From positions 1 through 41,443 of the forward strand of contig JAISAI010000005.1 in NCBI GenBank assembly GCA_031266795.1: 41,443 bases of DNA, read 5' to 3'. Shown in pieces: positions 1 to 11,638 of this stretch (positions within the stretch are counted from its first letter, which is position 1; every line of letters starts with the position of its first letter). The translations under genes and the position numbers were made by a program. The DNA comes from Eubacteriales Family XIII. Incertae Sedis bacterium (GTDB lineage Bacteria > Bacillota > Clostridia > Peptostreptococcales > Anaerovoracaceae). The notes beneath the pieces are model-generated. The model searched no databases. It saw only the letters and a program-made list of their open reading frames with translations, and was not told the DNA's origin.

Positions 1-2
1 CC

Positions 3-395
3 GGCCTCGCCTTCGGCACGGTCCCCGGCGTCATCCTCGTAGCCTGCTGCGTGCTCTTAGACGCGGTCATAGCCGGCGCGGGCGGCGGCCCCTACGGCAT
101 GATAATGCAGTTCATCGCGGTCGGCTCGTTCGTGGTCGTGAGCAGCCTCATATACCATAGGAACAAGACGCGCCGCACGGCCCTGATCGGGCTCATCTGC
201 GGCGTGCTCGTGATGACGGCCGCCATGGTCCCCGCGAACCTCTTCGTGACGCCCGCGTTCATGGGCGTACCGATGGACGCCGTGAAAGCCCTCATCGTAC
301 CGGCCATCATCCCCGTCAACCTCATCAAAGGGGCGATAAGCGCCGTCGCGGCATTTTTATTATATAAAAAAATCTCGCCGTTCCTGCACAGATAG
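3..395 (+). CDS. ribU: Riboflavin ECF transporter S component RibU, 3' part
   Basis: The reading frame is open at the left window edge, so this is the C-terminal part of a longer gene (about 130 residues seen). It carries hydrophobic helices and the RibU-like segments GPYGMIMQF, MTAAMVPANLF and FMGVP followed by IPVNLIKG, which recur in RibU substrate-binding subunits. RibU sits in the cytoplasmic membrane, binds riboflavin from outside and docks with a shared ECF energising module (ATPases plus T subunit). No ATPase gene follows it, which fits RibU proteins that borrow a shared module. The product ends in a short basic tail (KKISPFLHR). An FMN riboswitch would be expected upstream but lies outside the window. 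Family assignment is fairly secure; the substrate is inferred from family resemblance. Confidence 0.85.
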   Translation, partial: GLAFGTVPGVILVACCVLLDAVIAGAGGGPYGMIMQFIAVGSFVVVSSLIYHRNKTRRTALIGLICGVLVMTAAMVPANLFVTPAFMGVPMDAVKALIVPAIIPVNLIKGAISAVAAFLLYKKISPFLHR

Positions 396-503
396 CGGCA
401 GAGTACCGTACCGGGTGAGCCAGTATCCGATCACACTTCCAGAGGGGTGCGTCACAGTTTCCGGCTGACGCGGCTCTCGGCCTACTTTAAAAAAACTTGA
501 GCC

Positions 504-534
504 GTGACATTAAAAGCGGACTCTGGTGTATAAT
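504..534 (+). promoter_or_regulatory. Putative promoter of the lipid kinase-histidine kinase pair
   Basis: A GTGACA hexamer (504-509) lies 19 bp upstream of a perfect TATAAT (529-534). A second TATAAT follows at 542-547. The lipid kinase ATG is at 569, preceded by a purine-rich GAGAGAGGG ribosome site. The 170-base gap after ribU holds nothing else clear apart from a weak GCGTCA/TGACGC stem at about 450-472. Confidence 0.45.
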
Positions 535-568
535 TAGAGTGTATAATCTAAAGGTGAGAGAGGGACAT

Positions 569-1550
569 ATGGAGCAACTTAGCCGGACACATCTTTTCAT
601 AATCAATCCACGCTCGTTTCGTTATGCGGGCGGCCCGGACGGGACCATAGCCGAAATTCACGCATACTTCCGGGACAACGCGCAGGAAGAGCACCACATA
701 CACGTCTCGCGCTACCCCCGGGACGCCATCGGCGTCATACGGAAATTTGTGGCGGCCGTTCCGGACGGCGTGACCACACGGGTCTACGCTGTGGGCGGAG
801 ACGGGATACTCTTCGATTGCCTGAACGGGATCGTGGAGTTGCCGAACATGGAGTTGGCGGTCATGCCGTATGGCAGCTCCAACGATTTTGCGCTCTCGTT
901 CGGCGAGGGTAAGACCGAGCTGTTACGCGACATAGCAAAGCAGGTATCGGCCGGGACGATCAAGACGGACATCTTCCACTGCGGGAGCAACTACGCCATG
1001 AACACCTGCACGGTGGGGGTGGAGGCCGCCGCCGTCATGTACGCTGTGGAGCTTATAAAAACTTTCGCCTGGGCGGTCCGGATCACCCGCCGCATCGTTG
1101 CGCCTTTGTACACAGTTGGCGGCATACTCGCGATATTGGACAGGAAGATCCGGGAGCAACGATACCGCATCACGCTTGACGAAGAGCGCGTCGACAGCGC
1201 CTGTACCTGCATCAACATCGCCAACGGCCCGTACTGCGGGGGGGGCATGAGCGCCGTGACGAGCGCCATGCCCAATGACGGCGTCATAGACGCGTTGATC
1301 CTCAAGAGCGGGACCGCCCTGCAGATACTGAAGATGCTTCCACAGTATCTGCGCGGGGGATATTACAAATACCCGGACTTCTTCAGCTATAGGCGAATGC
1401 GGAAGATGGAGATATCCTCCGATACCCCCATCTCGGTGAATCTAGACGGGGAGGCCTTTCTGGACATGAACGTCACCATTGAGATAATACCGCAGGCGAT
1501 AGATATCGTCGCTCCGGACGGAGTAGTATACGAGAGGAGGCCCGACGCCC

Positions 1551-1567
<17 letters not shown>
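569..1567 (+). CDS. Diacylglycerol kinase-family lipid kinase (YegS/BmrU-like)
   Basis: Encodes 332 residues from the ATG that follows the GAGAGAGGG ribosome site; an upstream in-frame start at 497 lacks one and overlaps the promoter. The DAGK catalytic domain is recognised by the nucleotide-binding GGDGI (residues 76-80, normally GGDGT), by PYGSSNDFA (usual form PxGTxNDxA) and by the later INIANGPYCGGGM segment. Such enzymes phosphorylate diacylglycerol or other lipids at the inner face of the cytoplasmic membrane. The length is close to the family norm of about 300. The stop lies inside the next gene, a 17-base overlap, so the kinase and the sensor kinase are probably translationally coupled. 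That pairing hints at a link between lipid signalling or envelope state and the sensor. The lipid substrate is unknown. Confidence 0.85.
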
Positions 1568-3995
<2,428 letters not shown>

Positions 3996-3997
3996 GA

Positions 3998-4018
3998 TCG
4001 TCGGGTCTGGCCCGACGA
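3998..4018. terminator. Stem-loop between convergent genes
   Basis: A perfect 8-bp stem (TCGTCGGG / CCCGACGA) with a 5-base loop lies just after the histidine kinase stop and before the end of the convergent deacetylase gene. There is no T-run on the plus side. On the minus side it is followed by a short TATTTTAAG stretch, so it may serve the deacetylase transcript or both. Confidence 0.45.
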
Positions 4019-4048
4019 CGGCATAAGGTAGCCGCCGCGCAAGCGTAG

Positions 4049-5224
4049 TCAGTAGGTGATCTTCATCGTGCGGACCCTTTTCGGGCCCTTGTTGTAGACC
4101 TTGTTGTCCTTAGGATTGCGGAGCAGCTCGGAGACCGTGACGAAGGCGTAGCCCTTCTTCTCAAGCGATTTCATGATCCTGATCGCGGCGTTCACGGTCG
4201 TCGGGTGAATATCGTGCATGAGGACGATGCTGCCGCTCTTGACGCCGCCCATGACGCGGCGGTACACCGTGTTCGAATTTCTGTCGCGCCAATCCTTCGG
4301 ATCGACGGACCACAGGATGATGGGCTTGCCGCATTTGCGCGTGGCTTTGTTGATCGCTCCGCCCGGCGGGCGCATGAGCGCCGTATTCTCACCCGTCGCC
4401 TTCTTCACGATCTTATCCGTCTTTTTCAGCGCGCCCATCAGCACTCCCGCCTTACCGTTGTGGGCGTAGGTGTGGTTCGCTACCTCATTGCCGTTCTTCA
4501 CCATCTTTTTCAAGAGAGAGGCGCGCGGCTTCGCCATCTGCCCGACGACGAAAAACGTCGCCCGCACGCCCTGCTTATCCATGGCGTTCAGCAGCTTATT
4601 CGTGTACTTTCCCGGCCCGTCGTCGAACGTGAGCGCCACCCACTTCTTCGCGACCGTGACCTTGCACGTCGCCTTCTTGCCGCCGGACCGCAACGTGACG
4701 ACGCACGTCCCCCAGCCCTCGGCGCTGACCGTGCCGTTGGAATTGACGACAGCGACCGACTCATCGCTCGATTTGTATTTCAAATCGCCCGTATAGGCGC
4801 CTTCGGGCTGCAATTCGGCTTCGAGCTTCAGTTTGGCGCCCAGCCTTCCAAAGAGCAGCTCGTCCGCGTCGAGGGACAGCGACTTCACAGCCGGCGCGTA
4901 CGCGTCTTCGGCCGCCGCCGCGACGTACACCTCGGATACGGCGTCGCTCTTTGCAACGTTCCCGGGAAGCGCGTCAGGCGCATCGGGCCTGGCGCCGCGC
5001 TCCTGTGCGCTCGCGAGAGGGACATCCACGTCCGTCACGGAGGCATAGCCGGCCGCCACTCCGCTCGTCGCGACGTCATACTTGTTCGCCGCGGTCATGG
5101 TATCCTCGACCTTGACCGCATTTTGATCCCAGCTCACTATCAATATGCCGGCGAACGCGAAGACCACGAGCGCCGCAAGCGCGATAACGGCAATATATTC
5201 CCGCCCGAGCTTTTTCGTGTTCAC
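4049..5224 (-). CDS. Secreted/anchored polysaccharide deacetylase with Ig-like (BIG2) domain
   Basis: 391 residues from a GTG preceded by AGGAGG, preferred over an upstream in-frame ATG that would add 20 residues and bury that site. A signal anchor spans about residues 8-32. After a low-complexity linker come a bacterial Ig-like BIG2 domain (about 120-190, with KSSDESVAVVNSNGTVS) and a NodB-type carbohydrate esterase 4 domain. The latter shows the metal motif TFDDGP (199-204), NHTYAH, RPPGG (285-289) and the C-terminal LMHDIH. This set matches peptidoglycan N-acetylglucosamine or N-acetylmuramic deacetylases, zinc or cobalt enzymes acting outside the cell. Deacetylation of wall glycans usually gives lysozyme resistance. 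The exact glycan substrate is not readable. A minus-strand TATAAT occurs at 5308-5313. Confidence 0.9.
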   Translation of the reverse strand: MNTKKLGREYIAVIALAALVVFAFAGILIVSWDQNAVKVEDTMTAANKYDVATSGVAAGYASVTDVDVPLASAQERGARPDAPDALPGNVAKSDAVSEVYVAAAAEDAYAPAVKSLSLDADELLFGRLGAKLKLEAELQPEGAYTGDLKYKSSDESVAVVNSNGTVSAEGWGTCVVTLRSGGKKATCKVTVAKKWVALTFDDGPGKYTNKLLNAMDKQGVRATFFVVGQMAKPRASLLKKMVKNGNEVANHTYAHNGKAGVLMGALKKTDKIVKKATGENTALMRPPGGAINKATRKCGKPIILWSVDPKDWRDRNSNTVYRRVMGGVKSGSIVLMHDIHPTTVNAAIRIMKSLEKKGYAFVTVSELLRNPKDNKVYNKGPKRVRTMKITY

Positions 5225-5420
5225 AATACCTCCTGCTTTATGTCGTTGCGCGGCTATTCCCGTAGCATAACTCTCTTGCAACAATTCTGAAATGGTTTTG
5301 TAATAATTATAGCACGCCCCGGCGCGGGGTTCACAGATAAAAACATAAACGCCCCATTATTATATAATCAGGCGGCTTACGCGATGTTAAGCAATGAAAG
5401 ACACTCCGGACTAAGTTTGC

Positions 5421-6665
5421 CTATCCTATGGAATGGATGAGTAGCCCGCTGCGCGGTTTCGGCTCGAACCACGTTGATTTTGGCGGCATGATGAGGCCAC
5501 CGTCGGCTACGTCCATGAGATCGTCCATCGTCGGCGGGAACATCGCAAACGCGGCCTTCATATCCGTGCGCGTGCGCTTTTCAAGCCCCTCGAGCCCCCT
5601 GATGCCGCCGACGAAGTCTACCCTGTCGTCCGAGCGGGGGTCTTCGATGCCGAGCAGCGGCGCGAGCACGTTGTTCTGGAGTATGGACACGTCGAGGCGC
5701 GACACCGGGTCGGCGTCGTCCCACGTGCCGGGCTTGGCCGCGAGCGCGTACCACCGCCCGTCGACATAGAGCCCGAACGTGTGCCTTTTTGCCGGCCTGG
5801 GGCTGCTGTCCCCGCTGCACGCCGTGAGCGTGAATTTCTCAAGAAAGCTCGACAGGAACTCGTCCGTATTCATACCGTTGAGATCGGAAACGACCCTGTT
5901 GTAGTCCATGATGCGAAGCTGATCCGCCGGGAATATGACGGACAGGAAGTAATTGAACTCCTCGTCGCCCGTATAGCCCGGGTTCGCGGCGCGCCGCATC
6001 TCGCCGACCTTGATCGCCGCGGAGCAGCGGTGATGCCCGTCAGCGATATACAGGGAGGGTATGCTGACGAATATGCCGCGTATCTCTGCCGCCGCCGCGC
6101 CGTCCGCTCTCCATATGGCGTGGCCGACGCCGTCGTCCGCCGTGAAGTCGTAGAGTGGCTCGTTCTCCGCCGCAACGCGCGAGATCACGTCTGTCAGGCT
6201 GTCGTTCGGCCGGCACGTGAGGAAGATCGGCCCCGTCTGCGCGTCGAGCGTATCCACGTGGTTGATCCGGTCTGTCTCCTTGCCGGCGAGCATCAGCTCA
6301 TGCCTCTTGACCGCGCCGTTCAGGTAGTCGTCTATCGACACGCAGCCGACGACGCCCGTCTGCGTGCGCCCGTTCATCGTGAGCCGGTATATATAGTAAG
6401 CCGGTATCCCATCCTGAACGAATATGCCCTCCGCCGTCATGCGGCCCATGTTCTCCTTCGCCTTTGCGTACACGGCCGGGTCGTACAGGCCGACGCCCTC
6501 GGGCAGATCGATCTCCGCTTTGTCTATGTGGAGGAATGAATAGGGATTGCCTTTGACCATCTCCCGCGCCTCGTCCGACGTCATGACGTCGTAAGGCAGC
6601 GCCGCGACCTTTTCCCCATATCCTTTTGCCGGGCGAAGCGCCTTAAAAGATTTTACCTTTGCCAT
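5421..6665 (-). CDS. DUF1015-family protein of the serine biosynthesis cluster
   Basis: 414 residues, the usual length for the DUF1015 (HTH-like/ParB-associated) family. Recognisable features are the N-terminal FKALRP, the AALPYDV segment, NPYSFLHIDK, and YIADGHHRCSAA, the strongest family signature. Its biochemical role is not established. In many clostridia and related bacteria it sits beside serA and serC, as here: it starts 18 bases after the serA stop, in the same direction, which suggests an operon serC-serA-DUF1015. A role connected with serine kinase or serine metabolism has been discussed for relatives, but nothing in this sequence proves it. The start has only a weak AGGTAG-like ribosome site. 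Confidence 0.85.
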   Translation of the reverse strand: MAKVKSFKALRPAKGYGEKVAALPYDVMTSDEAREMVKGNPYSFLHIDKAEIDLPEGVGLYDPAVYAKAKENMGRMTAEGIFVQDGIPAYYIYRLTMNGRTQTGVVGCVSIDDYLNGAVKRHELMLAGKETDRINHVDTLDAQTGPIFLTCRPNDSLTDVISRVAAENEPLYDFTADDGVGHAIWRADGAAAAEIRGIFVSIPSLYIADGHHRCSAAIKVGEMRRAANPGYTGDEEFNYFLSVIFPADQLRIMDYNRVVSDLNGMNTDEFLSSFLEKFTLTACSGDSSPRPAKRHTFGLYVDGRWYALAAKPGTWDDADPVSRLDVSILQNNVLAPLLGIEDPRSDDRVDFVGGIRGLEGLEKRTRTDMKAAFAMFPPTMDDLMDVADGGLIMPPKSTWFEPKPRSGLLIHSIG

Positions 6666-6683
6666 CTGTTACCTGCTACCTGC

Positions 6684-7592
6684 TTAGCGTCCGAACTTTT
6701 CCGATACTATAGACACGATCTCCCCGCCTATGCGGCTCTGGGCCTCCGCCGTGGACGCGCCTATATGCGGCGTGAGCGAGATCTTCGGATGCTTCAATAT
6801 CCTCTCGTCCTTCGGCGGCTCCTCGGGATATACGTCGAGCCCTACGCCGGCCACCTTGCCCGAGTCCAAAGCGTCGAGCATGGCGTCCTCGTCGATCAGG
6901 CCGCCGCGCGCGCAGTTCACGATGTACACGCCGTCCTTCATCTTCGCTATCTCGTCGGCCGTGATGACGGCCATGTCGTAGCTCGGTATATGCAGTGATA
7001 TGAAATCAGCCCTGACGAGCAGATCGTCCACCTCGAGGTATTCGTAATTGTCGCTGCCGGGCGCGCGCCCCACGATGTCGTAGTAGACGACATCCATGCC
7101 GAGCGCCTTTGCTTTGTCGGCGACGCACCTGCCTATGCGCCCCAATCCTATGAGCCCGAGCGTCTTGCCCGCGAGCTCGACGCCGCTGTACGCATTCTTC
7201 TCCCACTTGCCCTCGCGCATCGTCACGTTTGCCTCGTGCAAGTGACGCGCGAGCGTGAATATATGGGCTATCGCGAGCTCAGCCACGGCCGCGCTTGAAG
7301 CGTTCGGCGTGTTGCACACCTCTATGCCGTTCTTCGTCGCGTAGTCCACGTCTATATTGTCCGTGCCGACGCCGCCGCGTACGATGAGCTTGAGCCGCCC
7401 CGTCCCTACCGCCGCGTCTATGGCTGGCCTGTCGATCTTCGTAGCGGAGCGCACGATCACCGCGTCGTAGCCCTTGAGCTGCCCCGCGAGATCGTCGGGC
7501 CCGAAAAACTGTTCCGTCAGTTCGTAGCCGAGCTCGCGCAGCTTCTCTCCCGAAGCCTTATCTATACCGTCCGTCGCCAATATCCTGATCAT
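6684..7592 (-). CDS. serA: D-3-phosphoglycerate dehydrogenase (short form)
   Basis: 302 residues. It catalyses the first committed step of serine synthesis, NAD-dependent oxidation of 3-phosphoglycerate to 3-phosphohydroxypyruvate. Visible features are the D-2-hydroxyacid dehydrogenase Rossmann motif GLIGLGRIG and the catalytic Arg in NCARGGLIDE, Glu in YPEEPP and His in TPHIGAST. It ends right after the catalytic domain, so the C-terminal ACT or ASB regulatory domains of longer SerA proteins are missing. Classical serine feedback through an ACT domain is therefore not expected. The start ATG follows AAGGGAAGGGA, which overlaps the serC stop 12 bases upstream, so the two are tightly coupled. 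Confidence in the step is raised by the adjacent serC. Confidence 0.93.
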   Translation of the reverse strand: MIRILATDGIDKASGEKLRELGYELTEQFFGPDDLAGQLKGYDAVIVRSATKIDRPAIDAAVGTGRLKLIVRGGVGTDNIDVDYATKNGIEVCNTPNASSAAVAELAIAHIFTLARHLHEANVTMREGKWEKNAYSGVELAGKTLGLIGLGRIGRCVADKAKALGMDVVYYDIVGRAPGSDNYEYLEVDDLLVRADFISLHIPSYDMAVITADEIAKMKDGVYIVNCARGGLIDEDAMLDALDSGKVAGVGLDVYPEEPPKDERILKHPKISLTPHIGASTAEAQSRIGGEIVSIVSEKFGR

Positions 7593-7604
7593 ATATCCCT
7601 TCCC

Positions 7605-8699
7605 TTATCCATGCTTCCGCTCAAATTCCTTCATATAATTCACGAGATGCCCGACGCCCTCCTTTGGCATGGCGTTGTAGATCGAAGCCCTCATGCCGCC
7701 GACCGAGCGATGGCCTTTCAGGTTCGTCATGCCGGCCTTGGCGCTGCCCTCGATGAATGCGGCGTCGAGACCGCCGCCGCGCGTATGGAACACGACGTTC
7801 ATGAGCGAACGGCAGTCCTTCGCGACGGGCGCCTCGTAGAAATCCGTCGAGTCCAAATAGTCGTACAGCATTTTTGCCTTTTCGATGTTTCTCCTCTGCA
7901 TGACCGTGAGCCCGCCCTCGCTCTCGATAAGCTCGAGCACGAGCATCGCGATGTATATCTGCCAGCACGGCGGGGTATTATACAGGGAGTCCTTTTCGGC
8001 CAATTTCTTGTAATTCATCATCGTCGGCGTGCCGGGGAGAGGGTCGGTCAGCAGGCCCCTGCGCGCTATCACGATCGTGAGCCCGGCGGGGGCTATGTTT
8101 TTCTGCGCGCCCGCGTAGGCGATCCCGTACTTCGTCACGTCTATGGGCTCGGACAGTATGCACGACGATATGTCGGCCACGAGCGGCGCGCCGCCCGTAT
8201 CGGGTATATAGTTCCACTTGGAGCCGTACACCGTGTTGTTCGCGCAGATGTGCGCGTAGTCGGCGCCCGGCGTGAACGTGAGCTCATCCTGCGTCGGTAT
8301 GCGCGTGAAATTCTCGTCCTTCGTCGAGCCCGCCACATTGATCTCCTTGCCATAGGCTTCGAAGAGCAGGGCTTCCTTGTACGCGTTCGTCGCGAAGTTC
8401 CCCGTCAGCACGTAGTCGGCCTTGCCGCTGCCCGTCAGCAGATTTGCGGGCGCCATCGCGAACTGGAGCGTGGCCCCTCCCTGCAGGAAGAGCACGGCGT
8501 AGTCGTCCGGAATATCCATGACCCTGCGGAAGAGCGCCCGCGCGTTCACGATGATCTCCTCGAACACCTTTGATCTGTGGCTCATCTCCATGACGGACAT
8601 GCCCGAACCGTTGTAGTCCATCATCTCCGCCGCCGCCCGCCGCAGCACCGGCTCGGGAAGCACGGACGGACCCGCCGAAAAGTTATAAATCCTTGTCAT
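7605..8699 (-). CDS. serC: Phosphoserine aminotransferase
   Basis: 364 residues, the family's normal length. This PLP enzyme transfers the amino group from glutamate to 3-phosphohydroxypyruvate to give phosphoserine, the second step of serine synthesis, in the cytoplasm. The N-terminal YNFSAGPSVLP is diagnostic, and the PLP-binding lysine is Lys200 in AGAQKNIAPAG. Other typical segments are FLQGGAT and GHRSVGGMRASIYNAMP near the C terminus. The start ATG is preceded by AAGAGGA. It is the first gene of the serC-serA-DUF1015 unit, about 100 bases downstream of the GcvT-GlyA fusion gene, so all four could be co-transcribed. No separate phosphoserine phosphatase (serB) is seen in the window. Confidence 0.96.
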   Translation of the reverse strand: MTRIYNFSAGPSVLPEPVLRRAAAEMMDYNGSGMSVMEMSHRSKVFEEIIVNARALFRRVMDIPDDYAVLFLQGGATLQFAMAPANLLTGSGKADYVLTGNFATNAYKEALLFEAYGKEINVAGSTKDENFTRIPTQDELTFTPGADYAHICANNTVYGSKWNYIPDTGGAPLVADISSCILSEPIDVTKYGIAYAGAQKNIAPAGLTIVIARRGLLTDPLPGTPTMMNYKKLAEKDSLYNTPPCWQIYIAMLVLELIESEGGLTVMQRRNIEKAKMLYDYLDSTDFYEAPVAKDCRSLMNVVFHTRGGGLDAAFIEGSAKAGMTNLKGHRSVGGMRASIYNAMPKEGVGHLVNYMKEFERKHG

Positions 8700-8802
8700 C
8701 TACCATCCTCTTCATCACATCAAAAACATCTGTCACACCGTTACTTTTACGGCATATTATTATTCCAATAAAATTTACTGAGGCGTTGTCGCTGTGTGAC
8801 GC

Positions 8803-11499
8803 CTACTTGAGCAGCTCTATGAGTCCGGCCGTCTCGCCGCCGAGCTCTTCGTCCGTGAAGCAGTATTTCATCTCCGTGTAGCCGGAGCGGAGCGCCTTGG
8901 CCTCGTCGCCGACGTCCGCGCCGTGCAGCACGAGCCCGGCGATGAGCGCGGCCGCCCGGTCGAACTCGTCCTTGCCCCAACCGAAGCGCGTCATCTCCGA
9001 AACGCCCATCCGCAGCGCGCCCGAGGCCGTGAAGCCCTCTTCATCGGGCGTGGCCTGATAGTTGACGATGATGTTGTTCTCCTCGAGTTTTTCGGCGACG
9101 GCGGCGCCGGTCGCGTAGCCCACGCGCAGGATGACCTGATGCGTTTCCGTATATGATATATCAGGATCGCCCGCCACGTCCAAGCCGGCGTCCGCGAGCG
9201 CCTTCGCGAAACTCTTCGCGTTCGCTATCACGTTCCGCTGGTACTCGTCCTTGAAGCAGTTCATCTCGTAGACCGCCATGAGCAGGCCGACGAGCGTGCC
9301 GAGGTGGTGGTTCGACACGCTGCCGGGGAATATCCTCGACTCTATCGTGCCCCACAGCCCACGGTTCATATCGCCCCCGGCGGCGGCGCGCCCCGCCGCT
9401 ATCACGCCGCGCTGCGTCCCGAAGAAGGTCTTATGCGTCGAGCCTGTCACGATGTCCGCGCCCTCGGCGAACGGGTCCTGAAAATGCGGGCCCACGAGCC
9501 CGAGCACGTGCGCCATGTCGTACATGATCGTAGCCCTGACGCCGAGCTCGTCGAGCGCCTTCCTGATTTCCTCGACCGGCTCCCGGTGCAGGACCATGCT
9601 CTTGCCGAACACGATGAGCTCCGGCCGGTACTCCTCTATGAGTCTCACGGCCCCGGCCGTATCGATCTTGAACGGATTGTCCGGCAGCACGGGGAAGTTC
9701 ACGACGGCCGGTTTTTCCGTCTTCGGGTCTATCGCTATGTAGTCGTGCAGCGCGCCCATCGGCTGTGCCGACAGATGCCCGCCGCGTATGATGTGGTTGT
9801 TCATGACGTAGCCGAGCCGCTCCGCGTTCACCTTGCGGTTCACGCGGTTCTTCCAGTCGACGAGCGCGCTGAACACGGCGGCGTTGGCCATCTGGCCGCT
9901 CGTCGCCCTGACCTCGACGTTCTCGCAGCCGAAATACTTCTTGAACTCGTCCACGAGCATGAGCTCGACCTCGTGTATGAACTTCGTGCCCTGATAATAG
10001 AACACGTCGAAATCGTACAGCGACTTCATCTTCCTGTGCTCCGCGTAGCGGAACGACGGGTCGAGTATCGACAGTATGCGCGCGGCGCGCGAGTGCGACT
10101 GCTCGGACGGTATGAGGTTGATGCATTCCGTGCGCCGCCACAGATGGTTCTCTCGCGCTTTTTTGATAAGCCCTATGGCCTTGCCCTTGTAATCGTCCGG
10201 CGTCCGCGGGGCCCCCTCCGTATCCTTTGCGTGGCCGTATATGATGGGCCGGGCATAGGGCGGCGCGTCGCCGAGCAGATGGCACGCGACGACGGCGCCT
10301 TTCGATGTGTTTTCAGATGATCCGCCCTCCGTCGCTATATCTATACCGCCGGCGAGCGCGGCGTCCGAATGCGCGAGTATGAAACCTATGACGCGCTCGC
10401 CCGTCTCGTCCGTGAACACCGTCTCGAGCCCCTTGCCTTTTGTCTTGTAGTATGGTGCGGCCGCGCAGCTCGTGACGATACCGATCTGTCTGCCGTCCCG
10501 GTATACCTTGTCGCCCGCGCGCGGTACGGCGCCATCTCCGCCCGTCACGCAGAACTGTTTGATGACGCGCGGCAGAGGACTGTCCGCGCCTACTGCGTCG
10601 TCCGCGTAGCCAGCGCGGCGCGTGAGCATACGGTTCGCGGCGTCGAACTGCTTTTTCAAGGCGTCACGACCGACGAAGTCGCCCTTGGACTCCGCGAAGC
10701 TGACCGCGGGCTTGGCTATGGCCATGGCGTATATAGGTATCGGCGCGCCTTCCGGGTCAACGCCGAGCTCATGGCCGTAGAGCGGCAGCCCGGCTTCGAG
10801 CCTCAGCGTGCCGCGCGCCGCGAGGCCGGCTGGCTTCGCGCCCTTTTCCACGAGCAGATTCCATATATATACGGCGTCATCCCTCGGTACGAATATCTCG
10901 TAACCGAGCGGCTCGCCCGTGTAACCCGTCTTTGAGAGCCATACGTCCCTACCGCCGAGCTTCGCGAATCCGAGGCTGTTCCTCATCGGCTCCGTGAGGC
11001 CGGGGCCGCCCGCGACGGCGAGCAGTATATCCTTAGAGGCCGGGCCCTGTAGGGAAACCATGGCGATGTCTTCCGACTTATCCTCGATACTCGCGTCGTA
11101 GCGCCCTCTCCGCTCCGTCAGGCACGCGAAATCTTTCGCGGCGCCCGCCGCGCTGACGACGAGCAGGAAGCTGTCCTCAAAAAACCGATACAGGTACGCG
11201 TCGTCAACCGCCACGCCGTCGTCGTCTGAAATCAAGGTGTACTGCGCCTCCATGAGGCCGAGCGCCTCGCAGTTGTTCGTGAGCGCGTGCTGGAGGAACG
11301 CCACTCGTTCCGGCCCCGCGATGATGAATCTGCCCATGTTGGAAATGTCAAAAAGCCCTGCGCCGCGGCGCGTGGCAAGATGCTCGGCGCGGGCGCCGTC
11401 CGCATAGCTGACCGGCATATCGAAGCCGTGAAAATCCGCCGTCTCGGCGCCGAGCCTGACGTGTTCCCCATGCAATACAGTAGTCCTGCTTTCGTACAT
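8803..11499 (-). CDS. GcvT-GlyA fusion: aminomethyltransferase plus serine hydroxymethyltransferase
   Basis: 898 residues from the ATG after AAGAGGAGG; a 29-residue upstream extension lacks a ribosome site. Residues 1 to about 430 form a GcvT/aminomethyltransferase-type folate-binding protein: DISNMGR, the DDDGVAVDDAYLYR folate region, KTGYTGEPLGYEIF and TLRLEAGLPLYGHEL. The usual ARDTLR reads ARGTLR here. Residues about 435-898 form a serine hydroxymethyltransferase with YDMAHVLGLV and PLP Lys690 in GSTHKTFFG. The SHMT half is divergent: IPSEQ replaces the usual IASEN, and YYQGTKFIHEVE replaces YYGG-EYVD-VE. Both halves handle methylene-tetrahydrofolate: GcvT makes it from glycine-derived aminomethyl groups, and SHMT uses or makes it in glycine-serine exchange. 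A fusion could channel that intermediate. No gcvH or gcvP is visible. Co-directional with serC. Confidence 0.9.
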   Translation of the reverse strand: MYESRTTVLHGEHVRLGAETADFHGFDMPVSYADGARAEHLATRRGAGLFDISNMGRFIIAGPERVAFLQHALTNNCEALGLMEAQYTLISDDDGVAVDDAYLYRFFEDSFLLVVSAAGAAKDFACLTERRGRYDASIEDKSEDIAMVSLQGPASKDILLAVAGGPGLTEPMRNSLGFAKLGGRDVWLSKTGYTGEPLGYEIFVPRDDAVYIWNLLVEKGAKPAGLAARGTLRLEAGLPLYGHELGVDPEGAPIPIYAMAIAKPAVSFAESKGDFVGRDALKKQFDAANRMLTRRAGYADDAVGADSPLPRVIKQFCVTGGDGAVPRAGDKVYRDGRQIGIVTSCAAAPYYKTKGKGLETVFTDETGERVIGFILAHSDAALAGGIDIATEGGSSENTSKGAVVACHLLGDAPPYARPIIYGHAKDTEGAPRTPDDYKGKAIGLIKKARENHLWRRTECINLIPSEQSHSRAARILSILDPSFRYAEHRKMKSLYDFDVFYYQGTKFIHEVELMLVDEFKKYFGCENVEVRATSGQMANAAVFSALVDWKNRVNRKVNAERLGYVMNNHIIRGGHLSAQPMGALHDYIAIDPKTEKPAVVNFPVLPDNPFKIDTAGAVRLIEEYRPELIVFGKSMVLHREPVEEIRKALDELGVRATIMYDMAHVLGLVGPHFQDPFAEGADIVTGSTHKTFFGTQRGVIAAGRAAAGGDMNRGLWGTIESRIFPGSVSNHHLGTLVGLLMAVYEMNCFKDEYQRNVIANAKSFAKALADAGLDVAGDPDISYTETHQVILRVGYATGAAVAEKLEENNIIVNYQATPDEEGFTASGALRMGVSEMTRFGWGKDEFDRAAALIAGLVLHGADVGDEAKALRSGYTEMKYCFTDEELGGETAGLIELLK

Positions 11500-11554
11500 C
11501 GATTCATCCTCCTCTTGGCGCGTCTCCCCCGCCGGAGCGCAAAACAACACACAA

Positions 11555-11582
11555 CGCGAGTCGCCCTTTGGGCAGGATCGCG
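11555..11582 (-). other. Hairpin in the 5' leader of the GcvT-GlyA gene
   Basis: CGCGA and TCGCG arms enclose an asymmetric internal loop and a second GCCC/GGGC stem with a 3-base loop. It lies within a roughly 125-base leader between the -10 element and the start codon. It does not match the glycine or THF riboswitch consensus as far as can be judged by eye. Possible regulatory RNA structure only. Confidence 0.35.
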
Positions 11583-11632
11583 CCATGCTTTGGCAGAGGG
11601 AAGCCTATCCCTATCGCCTTAAACGCACGACA

Positions 11633-11638
11633 ATTATA
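11633..11638 (-). promoter_or_regulatory. Putative -10 element of the GcvT-GlyA gene
   Basis: A perfect TATAAT on the minus strand, 134 bases upstream of the chosen start codon. No convincing -35 hexamer is found at the expected distance, so this is only a partial promoter call. The divergent deacetylase gene starts 149 bases away. Confidence 0.35.

Noticed and set aside
4205..5290. 361-residue plus-strand frame over the deacetylase
   Set aside because: Antisense shadow of a clear CE4 deacetylase; its translation is dominated by Arg, His and Leu.
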